DNA of 17,974 bases from an uncultured Succinivibrio sp. (GTDB lineage: Bacteria; Pseudomonadota; Gammaproteobacteria; Enterobacterales; Succinivibrionaceae), in the NCBI GenBank assembly GCA_900770725.1, contig CAAGLL010000055.1, positions 1 to 17,974 of the forward strand, in the 5' to 3' direction. The translations under genes were made by a program, and so were the position numbers. Below, in pieces: positions 1 to 6,437 of this stretch (position 1 is its first letter; every line of letters starts with the position of its first letter). Under the pieces are notes generated by a model that was not told where the DNA came from, ran no database searches, and saw only the letters and a list, made by a program, of their open reading frames with translations.

Positions 1-421
1 CCGTGGCCGTGAGCGTGAGCACGTCGAAGAGCGGCACCGGGGTCTTGGTGATCTTGGAAGGATCGAGCACCAGTTCCCAGGGATCGCCCTCGTAGCTGAT
101 GGCCGCGGAGATGAGCTTTGAGAGGTCGAGCACCGAGCCGCCGCCCACGGCGAGGATCGCGTCCACGTGGTTCTCGCGGGCGATCCTCACGCCGTCGCGG
201 GCCGACTGGACCTTGGGGTTGGGGGCGATGCCCGAGAGCTCGCAGATGTGCTTGTCCGAGAGCAGCGACTTGACCTTGTCGTAGATCCCCGAGCGCTTGA
301 TGCTCCCCCCGCCGCAGGTCAGGAGGATGTTCTGGTGGCCGGAAAGCACGTCCGGCAGGCGCTTGATGCTGTCCTTCCCGAAGATGAGCCTGGTTGGAAG
401 GTAGAGCTCGAACGGATGCAT
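1..421 (-). CDS. Iron-dependent alcohol dehydrogenase, YqhD/BDH type (N-terminal part)
   Basis: This is the first 140 codons of a gene whose 3' part lies outside the window. The protein starts MHPFELYLPTRLIFGKDSI and contains the NAD(P)-binding GGGS motifs of group III iron-dependent alcohol dehydrogenases: TCGGGSIKRSG at about residue 36 and AVGGGSVLDLSK at about residue 90. The pattern closely follows E. coli YqhD and clostridial butanol dehydrogenases, which reduce aldehydes in the cytoplasm, usually with NADPH. The metal-binding His/Asp residues lie in the missing C-terminal part and cannot be checked. A GGAG Shine-Dalgarno sits at about 426-429 (minus strand), 4-5 bases before the ATG. 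An 11-base direct repeat surrounds the start (see findings). The gene is probably transcribed alone, since a terminator separates it from its upstream neighbour. The family is clear; the exact substrate is not. Confidence 0.9.
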   Translation of the reverse strand, partial: MHPFELYLPTRLIFGKDSIKRLPDVLSGHQNILLTCGGGSIKRSGIYDKVKSLLSDKHICELSGIAPNPKVQSARDGVRIARENHVDAILAVGGGSVLDLSKLISAAISYEGDPWELVLDPSKITKTPVPLFDVLTLTAT

Positions 422-465
422 GTTTGCTCCTTATGCATGTTTGAAGTATTGATTTGGTTGCCCAA

Positions 466-492
466 AGTATAGGCAGTTTTCCCTTTTCGCAA
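466..492 (-). promoter_or_regulatory. Candidate promoter of the alcohol dehydrogenase gene
   Basis: On the minus strand a TATACT (-10, at 471-466) follows a TTGCGA (-35-like, at 492-487) with a short 15-base spacer. It lies about 45 bases upstream of the ATG at 421 and just downstream of the preceding terminator. The -10 is good; the -35 and spacing are weak. Confidence 0.4.
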
Positions 493-498
493 GATGCA

Positions 499-533
499 GA
501 AAATCCCGCCTTGGCTGTACGCCAGGGCGGGAT
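499..533 (-). terminator. Rho-independent terminator of the serine-rich gene
   Basis: A 13-bp hairpin has arms 503-515 and 521-533, one G-U wobble and a 5-base loop. On the minus strand it is followed by TTTTC. It lies 21 bases past the stop of the gene at 555-1028. Confidence 0.8.
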
Positions 534-554
534 CTTGCCGATCTGTGATCGATT

Positions 555-1028
555 CTACAGGAAGGCCATGACGGATCCGGCAAGTTTTGCCGCCGAGAGC
601 AGGCCGCTGCCGATGGTCTCGAGCACCGAGTAGTCCGACTGCTGGCCCTCGGGGAAGGCCTTCTGCCATTCGGTTTGGTTTACCTTGCCGTCCTGCTCGA
701 GCATCCTGAGGCCGTCCAGGGTGGACTTGGCCTGGGAATTGTTTGAGTCGCTGCCGACCATGGTGTTCTTCTCGTCAGGATCGTCGTGCACGCCGTTGTA
801 GAGCGCCTTGTTGAGCACGAGCTGGCCATGGTCCTTGATGGTCTTGTCGCTGCTGTCCTTTTGGCTCATCAAAACCGAGCTCAAGTCTGCCGAGAAGGCG
901 CGGCCGTCGGAGAGCTCGGCAGCGCTGGACGCGCTGCTCCCAGAGGACGATGAAGTCCCGTTGGCCGACAGCAGCCCCTGCAGGTAGTCTGAAAGCTCCC
1001 TGTTGCTGTTCGTAACCAGATATGACAT
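555..1028 (-). CDS. Small serine-rich hypothetical protein
   Basis: A 157-aa protein that I do not recognise. The start at 1028 is well supported by a perfect GGAGGAG Shine-Dalgarno at 1038-1032. Residues about 25-50 are very rich in serine and alanine, the middle is acidic and polar, and the C-terminus ends in a moderately hydrophobic helix (about residues 136-157). There is no signal peptide. A stretch near residues 108-123 (LEQDGKVNQTEW) has the D-G-x-V-x-x-x-E end of an EF-hand loop but lacks the first acidic positions, so calcium binding is doubtful. A hairpin sits directly upstream of the ribosome site and a strong terminator follows, so it is a self-contained unit. The coding signal (good ribosome site, terminator, sensible amino-acid content) argues for a real gene; two overlapping frames on the same strand look like shadows. 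The function is unknown; a secreted or surface-associated role without a Sec signal would be speculation. Confidence 0.7.
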   Translation of the reverse strand: MSYLVTNSNRELSDYLQGLLSANGTSSSSGSSASSAAELSDGRAFSADLSSVLMSQKDSSDKTIKDHGQLVLNKALYNGVHDDPDEKNTMVGSDSNNSQAKSTLDGLRMLEQDGKVNQTEWQKAFPEGQQSDYSVLETIGSGLLSAAKLAGSVMAFL

Positions 1029-1031
1029 TTG

Positions 1032-1059
1032 CTCCTCCAGGGCGGCAAACCATGCCGCC
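1032..1059 (-). promoter_or_regulatory. Leader hairpin next to a strong ribosome-binding site
   Basis: The inverted repeat GGCGGCA/TGCCGCC (arms 1041-1047 and 1053-1059, 5-base loop) ends three bases before the GGAGGAG Shine-Dalgarno at 1038-1032. In the mRNA of the serine-rich gene this 7-bp hairpin would stand right beside the ribosome site. It may tune translation or protect the 5' end. Confidence 0.45.
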
Positions 1060-1152
1060 GCTTCATTGTCATGAGGGCTTAAGCAACACCCGTGCCAATC
1101 TCATGATGATCTGGAAGAGCCGGGAGGGCGCGAAGGATGCGCCTGAAACGAT

Positions 1153-1189
1153 CAGGCCGGGGCGGCATGGTGGATGCCGACCCGGCCTG
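1153..1189 (-). terminator. Strong hairpin downstream of the DUF1036-like gene
   Basis: A 9-bp outer stem (1153-1161 with 1181-1189), one mismatch, a 6-bp inner stem (1163-1168 with 1174-1179) and a 5-base loop. It lies 26 bases past the stop of the gene at 1215-1604. No U-tract follows on the minus strand, so it may be a weak terminator or an mRNA 3'-end stabiliser rather than a classical terminator. Confidence 0.5.
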
Positions 1190-1214
1190 GCTTTGGGAAA
1201 GCTTTTAACGATGC

Positions 1215-1604
1215 TCAGTCGGAGATGACATAGCGGTCGCTGTTGAGCCTTACGAAGGTCACTTCCTCGTAGCCCTTCTCGTTGTTCTTGGGCATGTCGT
1301 CGTAGAACTTGTAGTTCGTCTTGACCCAGACCTTCTTGGTCTCGGCGTTCTTGGGCACGGACTTCTGGCAGTCGTTGTAGATGAAGACGTTGCGCGTGTC
1401 GTTGACGCCGTCGATGATGATCGGCGCCTCGTCGCCCGAGGCGAACACGTACCAGCCGGCGGTGACCCACTTGGTCTTGTCGGTGCGGGCGTTGACTGCG
1501 ATGGAGCAGTCCTCGGACGAGTCGTTCTTGACGTCGATGCGCAGCGAGGCGAAGGCGTCGGCGCAGATGAAGGCGCAAACAAAGGCCGCGATGATTTTCT
1601 TCAT
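1215..1604 (-). CDS. Secreted DUF1036-like protein
   Basis: A 129-aa protein starting MKKIIAAFVCAFICADAFA, a typical Sec signal peptide with cleavage probably after residue 19 or nearby. The ATG at 1604 is preferred over the upstream one at 1661 because it has an AGGGAC Shine-Dalgarno-like sequence and begins exactly at the signal peptide. The mature part (LRIDVKNDSSEDCSIAVNA, then KWVTAGWYVFASGDEAP, then NVFIYND) follows the pattern of DUF1036: a conserved Asn near the start, a V-x-x-G-W turn and a G-D/C element, in a small beta-rich fold of unknown function. Two cysteines (in EDCS and NDCQ) could form a disulfide in the periplasm. It lies between malS and the serine-rich gene on the same strand, separated from malS by a terminator, with its own candidate promoter. 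The family match is from memory of the pattern, so moderate. Confidence 0.7.
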   Translation of the reverse strand: MKKIIAAFVCAFICADAFASLRIDVKNDSSEDCSIAVNARTDKTKWVTAGWYVFASGDEAPIIIDGVNDTRNVFIYNDCQKSVPKNAETKKVWVKTNYKFYDDMPKNNEKGYEEVTFVRLNSDRYVISD

Positions 1605-1652
1605 AAGTCCCTGAAAGCTGGAAGATAGATGAACCGGGTTGCCGGCTAGAAC

Positions 1653-1682
1653 AGTATACACAGGAAAAAGCCCCCGCGTCAG
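1653..1682 (-). promoter_or_regulatory. Candidate promoter of the DUF1036-like gene
   Basis: TATACT (-10, 1658-1653) with CTGACG (-35-like, 1682-1677) and an 18-base spacer on the minus strand, about 50 bases upstream of the ATG. The -35 lies inside the hairpin of the malS terminator, so the promoter restarts transcription directly where the previous transcript ends. Confidence 0.45.
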
Positions 1683-1690
1683 GCGGGGGC
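1664..1690 (-). terminator. Rho-independent terminator of malS
   Basis: A perfect 8-bp GC stem (1670-1677 with 1683-1690) and a 5-base loop, followed on the minus strand by TTTTT. It lies about 45 bases past the malS stop. Confidence 0.85.
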
Positions 1691-1735
1691 CTTGGGTTTG
1701 GGAAGAAGGCAGGGCCGCGCCCTGCCCAATTCCTT

Positions 1736-3571
1736 TTACCTCTTCACCTCAAGCAGCGCCACGGTGTCGACCTCGGCGGGGACCTCGCCGTTCTTCACGG
1801 TGTAGGTCTTGCCGCTAAAGCCGTCCTGCAGCTCGGTGCCCTCGGCAAAGCACTTGCCGGTCATGACCTTCGATGCCTTGCCATAGTGGATCACGACGCG
1901 GTTGTCGATGCCCTTCTCTGGATCCTTGAAGTGCCTGCAGTACGAGCCGTCGTCGAGCTTCTCCTGAGCTCCGGCTCCAACGGCCGGGTTGCGGAGCCTG
2001 AACTGGCCGACCTTCTGCCAGGTCGCGAGGATGCGGTTTGAGGAGAACTTCGTGGAGAGCGTGCCGACGTCGGCCGCCCACTCCTTGGCGTCTCCCACGT
2101 CTGCAGGGAAGTTCATGTCAGAGCGCATGCCCTGCTCGAGATCGACCCCGCCGCCCTTGTCGTTCTGCCTCGAGGTCTCGTCGCCGTAGTAGATCTGGAT
2201 GTCGCCCGGGAGCAGCCCGAAGAGTATGCCCACGTTGGCCATGTCCTTCTTGCGGCACAGCGAGGTGTCGTGCGAGGAGATGTAGGTGAGGTTCAAAAGC
2301 GCGGGCCTGCCCTCGGCGCGGCCATAGTCGCGGGCGTAGCGCTCCCACTCGTCGGTGTCGGGCACCAGGCAGGTGTTGAGGTTCACGCCGTCGGAGTTGA
2401 AGTAGAAGTCGATGAGCGAGTCGAAGCCGCCCTGCCTGCCGTAGCCCGACTCGTCCTTGGGATCATTGGTGAAGCCCCAGACCTCGCCGGTCATGAAGAA
2501 GGGATCGGTCCAGTCGGCGGCCGGATCCCTGCCCTTGTTCTTCGCGCGCCACTTGTCAAGCGCCTCGACCGAGAGATCCTTTAAGAGCTTCCAGGTGGAG
2601 TTGGCCACGTACTTCACGGTGTCGCAGCGATAGCCGTCGATGCCGAACTCCTCGACCCAGGAGGCCAGCCAGTGGGCCTGGAACTGGGCGACGCTCATGC
2701 TGCCCTCGCGGTAGGGCTTGGCCGCGGGGATGTCGTGCTGGGGATCGGGCTTTGACCACTTCTCCCTCAGGAAGATCGGGATGGTGACCTTGGGGCCGTT
2801 GGTCTGCGTGTTCTTGAAGTCAGGGAGGTAGGCCAGGCACTTGTCCAAGCCGTCCTCGGCGCCGCATTTCTCGCCATAGCCGTTGAAGAGGATCCAGTCC
2901 TTGCCCCACCAACGGTTCCAGGAGGGATCCTCGCCATCGTCGATGGGCTTGTCGTGGAAGGACTCGCCCTTGGAGGGATCGGGCTTCCACTCCTTGCAGG
3001 CGTCCCAGCCGTCCTTGGTCTTGCCGAACTTGAAGTCGCACATGTCCTTGAGCGTGCCGTAGCCCGAGTGGTTCATCACCACGTCGATCATCACGCGGAT
3101 CCCGCGGCGGTGGGCCTCGTTCACGAAGGTCCTGAAGTCGTCGACGGTGCCCATGTTGGCGTCGATGGAGGTGAAGTCCAGCCCGTAGTAGCCGTGGTAG
3201 GCGTAGTACTGGAACTTGCCAAGCGGCCCTCCGCCGACCCAGCCGTGGGCCTGCTCGACCGGCGAGCTGACCCAGATGGCGTTGACGCCCAGCGATCTTA
3301 TGTAGTCGAGCTTCTCGGCAAGTCCCTTGAAGTCGCCGCCGTGGAAGGTGCCGGCCCTGGTGCCTGCCGCGTCGACCGTGGGGCGGCCGTAGCTGTGGTC
3401 GTTTGACGGATCGCCGTTTGCGTAGCGGTCGGTGATGACGAAATAGACGGTGGCATCCTGCCAGGTGAATGGCAAGCTTGCGCCCTCGTCGGATACGGCA
3501 TTTGCAGCCTCGGGCGCCATGAGGGCGCCAAGGGCGATCGCAGCTAGCGGCGCCGCAATGGTCTTGTTCAT
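1736..3571 (-). CDS. malS: Periplasmic alpha-amylase MalS (GH13)
   Basis: A 611-aa glycoside hydrolase family 13 enzyme that cleaves alpha-1,4 bonds of maltodextrins in the periplasm. The signal peptide spans residues 1-25 (ends PEAANA). The start at 3571 is chosen because it opens the signal peptide and has AAGGAA about 10 bases upstream; an ATG at 3592 would add seven residues without a good ribosome site. The GH13 motifs are intact: DVVMNHSGYGT (region I), DGYRCDTVKYV with nucleophile D317, TGEVWG with acid/base E363, and SSHDTSL with D435. The stretches THGGD-like FHGGDFKGL, EQAHGWVGGG and YAYHGYYGLDF..DANMGT are characteristic of E. coli MalS (676 aa) rather than other amylases. Several cysteines are consistent with an exported protein. 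It is a single-gene unit with its own terminator; the long upstream region carries repeats and a LacI-type palindrome, hinting at carbohydrate-responsive control. The neighbouring divergent MFS gene may or may not be related. Confidence 0.93.
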   Translation of the reverse strand: MNKTIAAPLAAIALGALMAPEAANAVSDEGASLPFTWQDATVYFVITDRYANGDPSNDHSYGRPTVDAAGTRAGTFHGGDFKGLAEKLDYIRSLGVNAIWVSSPVEQAHGWVGGGPLGKFQYYAYHGYYGLDFTSIDANMGTVDDFRTFVNEAHRRGIRVMIDVVMNHSGYGTLKDMCDFKFGKTKDGWDACKEWKPDPSKGESFHDKPIDDGEDPSWNRWWGKDWILFNGYGEKCGAEDGLDKCLAYLPDFKNTQTNGPKVTIPIFLREKWSKPDPQHDIPAAKPYREGSMSVAQFQAHWLASWVEEFGIDGYRCDTVKYVANSTWKLLKDLSVEALDKWRAKNKGRDPAADWTDPFFMTGEVWGFTNDPKDESGYGRQGGFDSLIDFYFNSDGVNLNTCLVPDTDEWERYARDYGRAEGRPALLNLTYISSHDTSLCRKKDMANVGILFGLLPGDIQIYYGDETSRQNDKGGGVDLEQGMRSDMNFPADVGDAKEWAADVGTLSTKFSSNRILATWQKVGQFRLRNPAVGAGAQEKLDDGSYCRHFKDPEKGIDNRVVIHYGKASKVMTGKCFAEGTELQDGFSGKTYTVKNGEVPAEVDTVALLEVKR

Positions 3572-3595
3572 TGAGTGTTGGTTCCTTTGCATACG

Positions 3596-3611
3596 GCGGA
3601 TAGCGATCCGC
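3596..3611. repeat. Inverted repeat GCGGAT-N4-ATCCGC in the malS leader
   Basis: Perfect 6-bp arms (3596-3601 and 3606-3611) 25 bases upstream of the malS start. It shares the GCGGAT/ATCCGC core with the two larger hairpins about 100 bp further upstream. A TATAAA (-10-like, 3619-3614 on the minus strand) lies directly beside it. Confidence 0.7.
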
Positions 3612-3690
3612 TTTTTATATTGCTAATTTGCGCTGGGAAAGCGGCAGGCCCGCGCACGGGCGCACGCCCGCGCGCTGCGGTGGAAGCACA

Positions 3691-3748
3691 GGGGCGGATG
3701 CTGGAAAATCCGCCCCATGCGCCGCGCGGATCTGCAATATCCGCGCGG
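3691..3748. repeat. Two tandem inverted repeats with the same GCGGAT/ATCCGC core
   Basis: First: perfect 9-bp arms 3691-3699 and 3708-3716 with an 8-base loop. Second: perfect 10-bp arms 3722-3731 and 3739-3748 with a 7-base loop. Both carry GCGGAT in the left arm and ATCCGC in the right arm, while their outer bases differ. Their centres are 31.5 bp apart, three helical turns. Neither is followed by a U-tract. They may be protein-binding sites, REP-like elements, or RNA hairpins in a long malS leader. Confidence 0.8.
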
Positions 3749-3850
3749 GCAGCTCCGCCGCATGCCTGCTGCCGGGCAATCAGGAACGGCGGGCGGCCCC
3801 ACGCAGGGCAAGCCCCGCTTCCACAACCGCCATCCAAGAAAGCCGTATTG

Positions 3851-3894
3851 ATTATAACTGTCCCAAGGCGCCCGACTGTTCCGTAAACGCTTAC
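3851..3894 (-). promoter_or_regulatory. Candidate malS promoter with LacI/GalR-type operator
   Basis: A perfect TATAAT (-10) is read on the minus strand at 3856-3851; no good -35 precedes it, as expected for an activated promoter. Just upstream is GTAAACGCTTAC (3883-3894), an almost perfect palindrome with the AARCGYTT core typical of LacI/GalR-family operators. If used, malS would have a leader of about 270 bases that contains all three GCGGAT hairpins. Confidence 0.4.
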
Positions 3895-4069
3895 AAAGGC
3901 ACAAAAAAATCTTGCTGGAAGGGCGCCCGCTGCAGGATCTCCCAAAAAATACTGAACGATTTTGACTTGTTTTTATCCATGCGTGATCGTTGGCGTGGCG
4001 AAAAATTCGCTTTCATGTATGTAACAGAGAACGTTTTTCCATACTCCATTGACCAGCAATCGCTTGCGC

Positions 4070-4104
4070 GCAGGCCTGCACCTGCATCACGCCCATGCTA
4101 ATAT
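4070..4104 (+). promoter_or_regulatory. Candidate promoter and palindrome upstream of the MFS gene
   Basis: TAATAT (-10-like, 4099-4104) lies 17 bases after a weak CTGCAC (4076-4081). The perfect 10-bp palindrome GCAGGCCTGC (4070-4079) overlaps this -35 position and could be an operator. The start codon is 48 bases downstream of the -10. Evidence is limited to motif positions. Confidence 0.3.
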
Positions 4105-4151
4105 GCCCCGCGCCCGAAAACCGGGCTGCCGCCTTCGAAGGAGCGACCTCT

Positions 4152-5339
4152 ATGGCAAAAGATGAAAGCCGCGCGCTGCGCGCCTCAAACCGCAATTCAT
4201 TCATGATCCTGGGCGTGCTCGAAGCCGCCTGGGCCCCGATGGTCCCGTTCATCAAGGACCGATTCGACCTGGACGAGAGCCAGCTTGGCTTGCTGCTCCT
4301 GGCCTCGGGATTAGGCGGCCTCCTGACGCTGCCGCTTGCGGGCTACACCGTGGCGCGCCTTGGGTCGAGGCGCGAGACCGCAGTGTTCGGGATCATGATC
4401 TCGCTTGCCCTGCTTGCCATCACGCTGAGCCCGAGCCTGCCGCTTACCGCAGTGCTGCTCTTCTGCTTTGGCATCGCCACGGTCTGCATCGACGTGAGCT
4501 CCAACGTCAACGCCGTGATCCTCGAGGGGATCTACCAGCGCCCGCTGATGTCGGGCTTCCACGGCGGCTACTCGCTTGGCACCATCATCGGCGCGGCGCT
4601 GGTGAGCACCATGCTCGCCGCAGGCTTAGGCATTGCGCCTAGCGCCGCCGTGGTGGCCGCGATCGGGATTGCGACCGTGATCTTCGGGTGCAGGCACCTC
4701 ATCTCGGACGTGCAGAAGTACGACAGCGCGCCTGCGGGCAAGGCCGATGACAGCGAGCCGCAGTACGGCAGGTTCCACATCCCCGGCACCGTGATAGTCA
4801 TAGGCTTCCTCTGCTTCTTCATGTACGGCTCGGAAGGCGCGGTGCTCTCGTGGTCTGCCGTGTTCGCCCATCAGGAGCGCGGGATGAGCCTTGAGTACGC
4901 AGGCTACATCTACACCTCCTTCGCCTGCACGATGACCGTGATGCGCTTCCTGGGCAACCGCATCGTGCTCAAGGCCGGGCGCAGGCGCACCGTGTTCATA
5001 GGCGGCCTCCTGGTCTCGGCAGGCTTCCTCGTGACCTTGATCCCGCACGCCCTCTTCGCCGCGCTGGGCTTTGCGATCGTGGGATTGGGCGCTGCCAACG
5101 TCGTGCCGCAGATGGTGTCCTTTGCAGGCACTGTGAAAGGCATGCCGGTGCACCGCATCATCACCGTGGTCAACGCGCTGGGCTACTCGGGGATCCTGCT
5201 TGGGCCTGTGATCATCGGCTTTGTCGCAAAGCACCTCTCCATCTCGGCGGCCTTCTTCGGGATCGCCGTGGTGGGCATCGCCGTGGCCCTCACGAACCGC
5301 TACATCATGCGCCCGGACAACCCGGCGGTCAGGCATTAA
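4152..5339 (+). CDS. MFS transporter, YbjJ-like
   Basis: A 395-aa inner-membrane permease of the major facilitator superfamily with about 12 hydrophobic segments and a polar central loop (around residues 195-215). The start at 4152 has AAGGAG eight bases upstream; the ATG at 4095 would add a non-hydrophobic extension and lacks a ribosome site. The N-half carries GYTVARLGSRRETAV, the MFS motif A position between the second and third helices, and an MSGFHGGYSLGTIIGA segment. The latter resembles the MHGFYSLGTLAGA of E. coli YbjJ and fucose-permease-like carriers. The substrate cannot be read from the sequence; sugars or small organic acids are possible. It faces malS divergently, but I see no motif that ties it to maltodextrins. 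It ends at a bidirectional terminator shared with the convergent EamA gene. Confidence 0.85.
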   Translation: MAKDESRALRASNRNSFMILGVLEAAWAPMVPFIKDRFDLDESQLGLLLLASGLGGLLTLPLAGYTVARLGSRRETAVFGIMISLALLAITLSPSLPLTAVLLFCFGIATVCIDVSSNVNAVILEGIYQRPLMSGFHGGYSLGTIIGAALVSTMLAAGLGIAPSAAVVAAIGIATVIFGCRHLISDVQKYDSAPAGKADDSEPQYGRFHIPGTVIVIGFLCFFMYGSEGAVLSWSAVFAHQERGMSLEYAGYIYTSFACTMTVMRFLGNRIVLKAGRRRTVFIGGLLVSAGFLVTLIPHALFAALGFAIVGLGAANVVPQMVSFAGTVKGMPVHRIITVVNALGYSGILLGPVIIGFVAKHLSISAAFFGIAVVGIAVALTNRYIMRPDNPAVRH

Positions 5340-5368
5340 AAAGATGAATCTGCGGCGCTGCCGCAGGC

Positions 5369-5397
5369 AAAACGGCTGGCCCCGCGCCAGCCGTTTT
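5369..5397. terminator. Bidirectional terminator between the MFS and EamA genes
   Basis: A perfect 12-bp stem (5369-5380 with 5386-5397), including an A-tract on one side and a T-tract on the other, with a 5-base loop. It lies 29 bases after the MFS stop and 27 bases after the EamA stop, serving both strands. A smaller hairpin TGCGGC/GCCGCA precedes it at 5351-5365. Confidence 0.92.
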
Positions 5398-5424
5398 CTT
5401 ATGGTGGCAAGGCATTGCCCGGCC

Positions 5425-6330
5425 TCAGGCCTTCGCTTGGCTGTTGGCGACGAGCACGCCTGAGAGGATGAGCACGACTCCCGCGCACTGGGAGGCGGTG
5501 AACTGCTCGCCCAGAATGAGCACTCCCGAGACCACCGCGACAGCCGTGGAGACTCCCAGGAACGAGGCGGCGCGGTTGACCCCGATCCGCGCGATCGCCG
5601 CGTTTGACAGGAAGAACGCGAGCACCGAGCAGCCGATCCCCTGGTAGAGGCAGGCTGCGAGGAAATGGGAGTTGGTGAAGGGAAGGGCCGCGAGGGCGGC
5701 GGCATCGCCCGAGGCGAGCGCCTCGGCCAGGGCGGCCGGCACGAAGGCGGTCGCCCCGGCGAGCAGCATCGCGAAGGTGATCTCGGCGCTTGAGCAGTCG
5801 CGGGCCTTCTCGACCAGCACGCTGTACATGGCGTAGGAGGCCACGGCAAGCAGGAGCATCGCGTAGCCCAGGGGCGAGAACGAGGGGCGCACGCTGGCCG
5901 CGATGAGCGTTGCGAGCACGCCGCAGAGCGTCACCAGGATCCCGGCGATCTGGATCTTCGAGGGCTTCTTCTTTAGGTAGATTGACGAGGCGGCCAGGGC
6001 GGCCACGGGGATGCAGGCTAGGAAGGCCCCGCTCTCGGAGGCCGAGGTGCAGCCGATGCCGAAGGTCTCGCCTATGAAGTACAGCACCGGGCTGAAGAGC
6101 GCGATCGAAAACAGAAGCCCAAGCTTCCTGCCGCGCAGATGAACCTTCACGATCCCGAATGCCGTGCAAAGGAGCATGGCAAGGACGCCGACGAGGAAGC
6201 GCCAGCCCAGGAGCGCAAGCTCGCTTGCGCCTTCCAGCGCGTCCTTCGTGAAGAGGTAGCTGAGGCCGAACAAGGTCTCGCATGCAACCGCGCAGGCGCA
6301 GCCTGCCAAGATCCTGTGCCCGCCCATCAT
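5425..6330 (-). CDS. EamA/DMT family transporter
   Basis: A 301-aa inner-membrane protein with ten predicted hydrophobic helices in two EamA repeats (about residues 8-135 and 152-297), the layout of the drug/metabolite transporter superfamily (relatives RhaT, RhtA, YddG). Typical repeat signatures include the WRF motif in LLGWRFLVGVLAML after helix 1, SASESGAFLACIPVAA in the first repeat, and NRAASFLGVSTAVAVVSGVLILGEQ in the second. Such proteins usually export amino acids or other metabolites; the substrate cannot be assigned. GGAGG lies four bases before the ATG at 6330 and seven before an adjacent in-frame ATG at 6327, so the true start may be the second codon. It converges with the MFS gene and is divergent from the transposase-like gene. 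It is probably a single-gene transcript. Confidence 0.87.
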   Translation of the reverse strand: MMGGHRILAGCACAVACETLFGLSYLFTKDALEGASELALLGWRFLVGVLAMLLCTAFGIVKVHLRGRKLGLLFSIALFSPVLYFIGETFGIGCTSASESGAFLACIPVAALAASSIYLKKKPSKIQIAGILVTLCGVLATLIAASVRPSFSPLGYAMLLLAVASYAMYSVLVEKARDCSSAEITFAMLLAGATAFVPAALAEALASGDAAALAALPFTNSHFLAACLYQGIGCSVLAFFLSNAAIARIGVNRAASFLGVSTAVAVVSGVLILGEQFTASQCAGVVLILSGVLVANSQAKA

Positions 6331-6369
6331 CGTCCCTCCCGTTGCGCCATGCCGCGCCGCTCATTTTAA

Positions 6370-6391
6370 GGGAAGGCGCCGCCGCCTTCCC
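6370..6391. repeat. Inverted repeat between the EamA and transposase-like genes
   Basis: Perfect 9-bp arms GGGAAGGCG/CGCCTTCCC (6370-6378 and 6383-6391) with a 4-base loop, in the gap between two divergent starts. There is no U-tract on either side, so it is unlikely to be a terminator. It sits 12 bases upstream of a TATAGT (6403-6408) and may be an operator. Confidence 0.55.
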
Positions 6392-6437
6392 CGCAGGATT
6401 GCTATAGTTTCGGAAAGACCGCCTTATGGAGCCTAAG

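Larger units (their letters stand above)
3572..4151. other. Intergenic region between malS and the MFS gene
   Basis: 580 bp without a convincing gene between two divergent genes. The malS-proximal half (3596-3840) is very GC-rich and full of inverted repeats; the MFS-proximal half (3840-4060) is AT-richer and holds promoter-like and operator-like sequences. A second, weaker CG-centred palindrome (AGAACGTTTT, 4028-4037) lies nearer the MFS gene. Open frames across the region have the amino-acid make-up of chance GC-rich translations and no ribosome sites. Confidence 0.6.

Noticed and set aside
3612..4151. Plus- and minus-strand frames of 90-157 codons between malS and the MFS gene
   Set aside because: Their composition is that of translated GC-rich repeats, they span the inverted repeats, overlap each other on both strands and lack ribosome sites.
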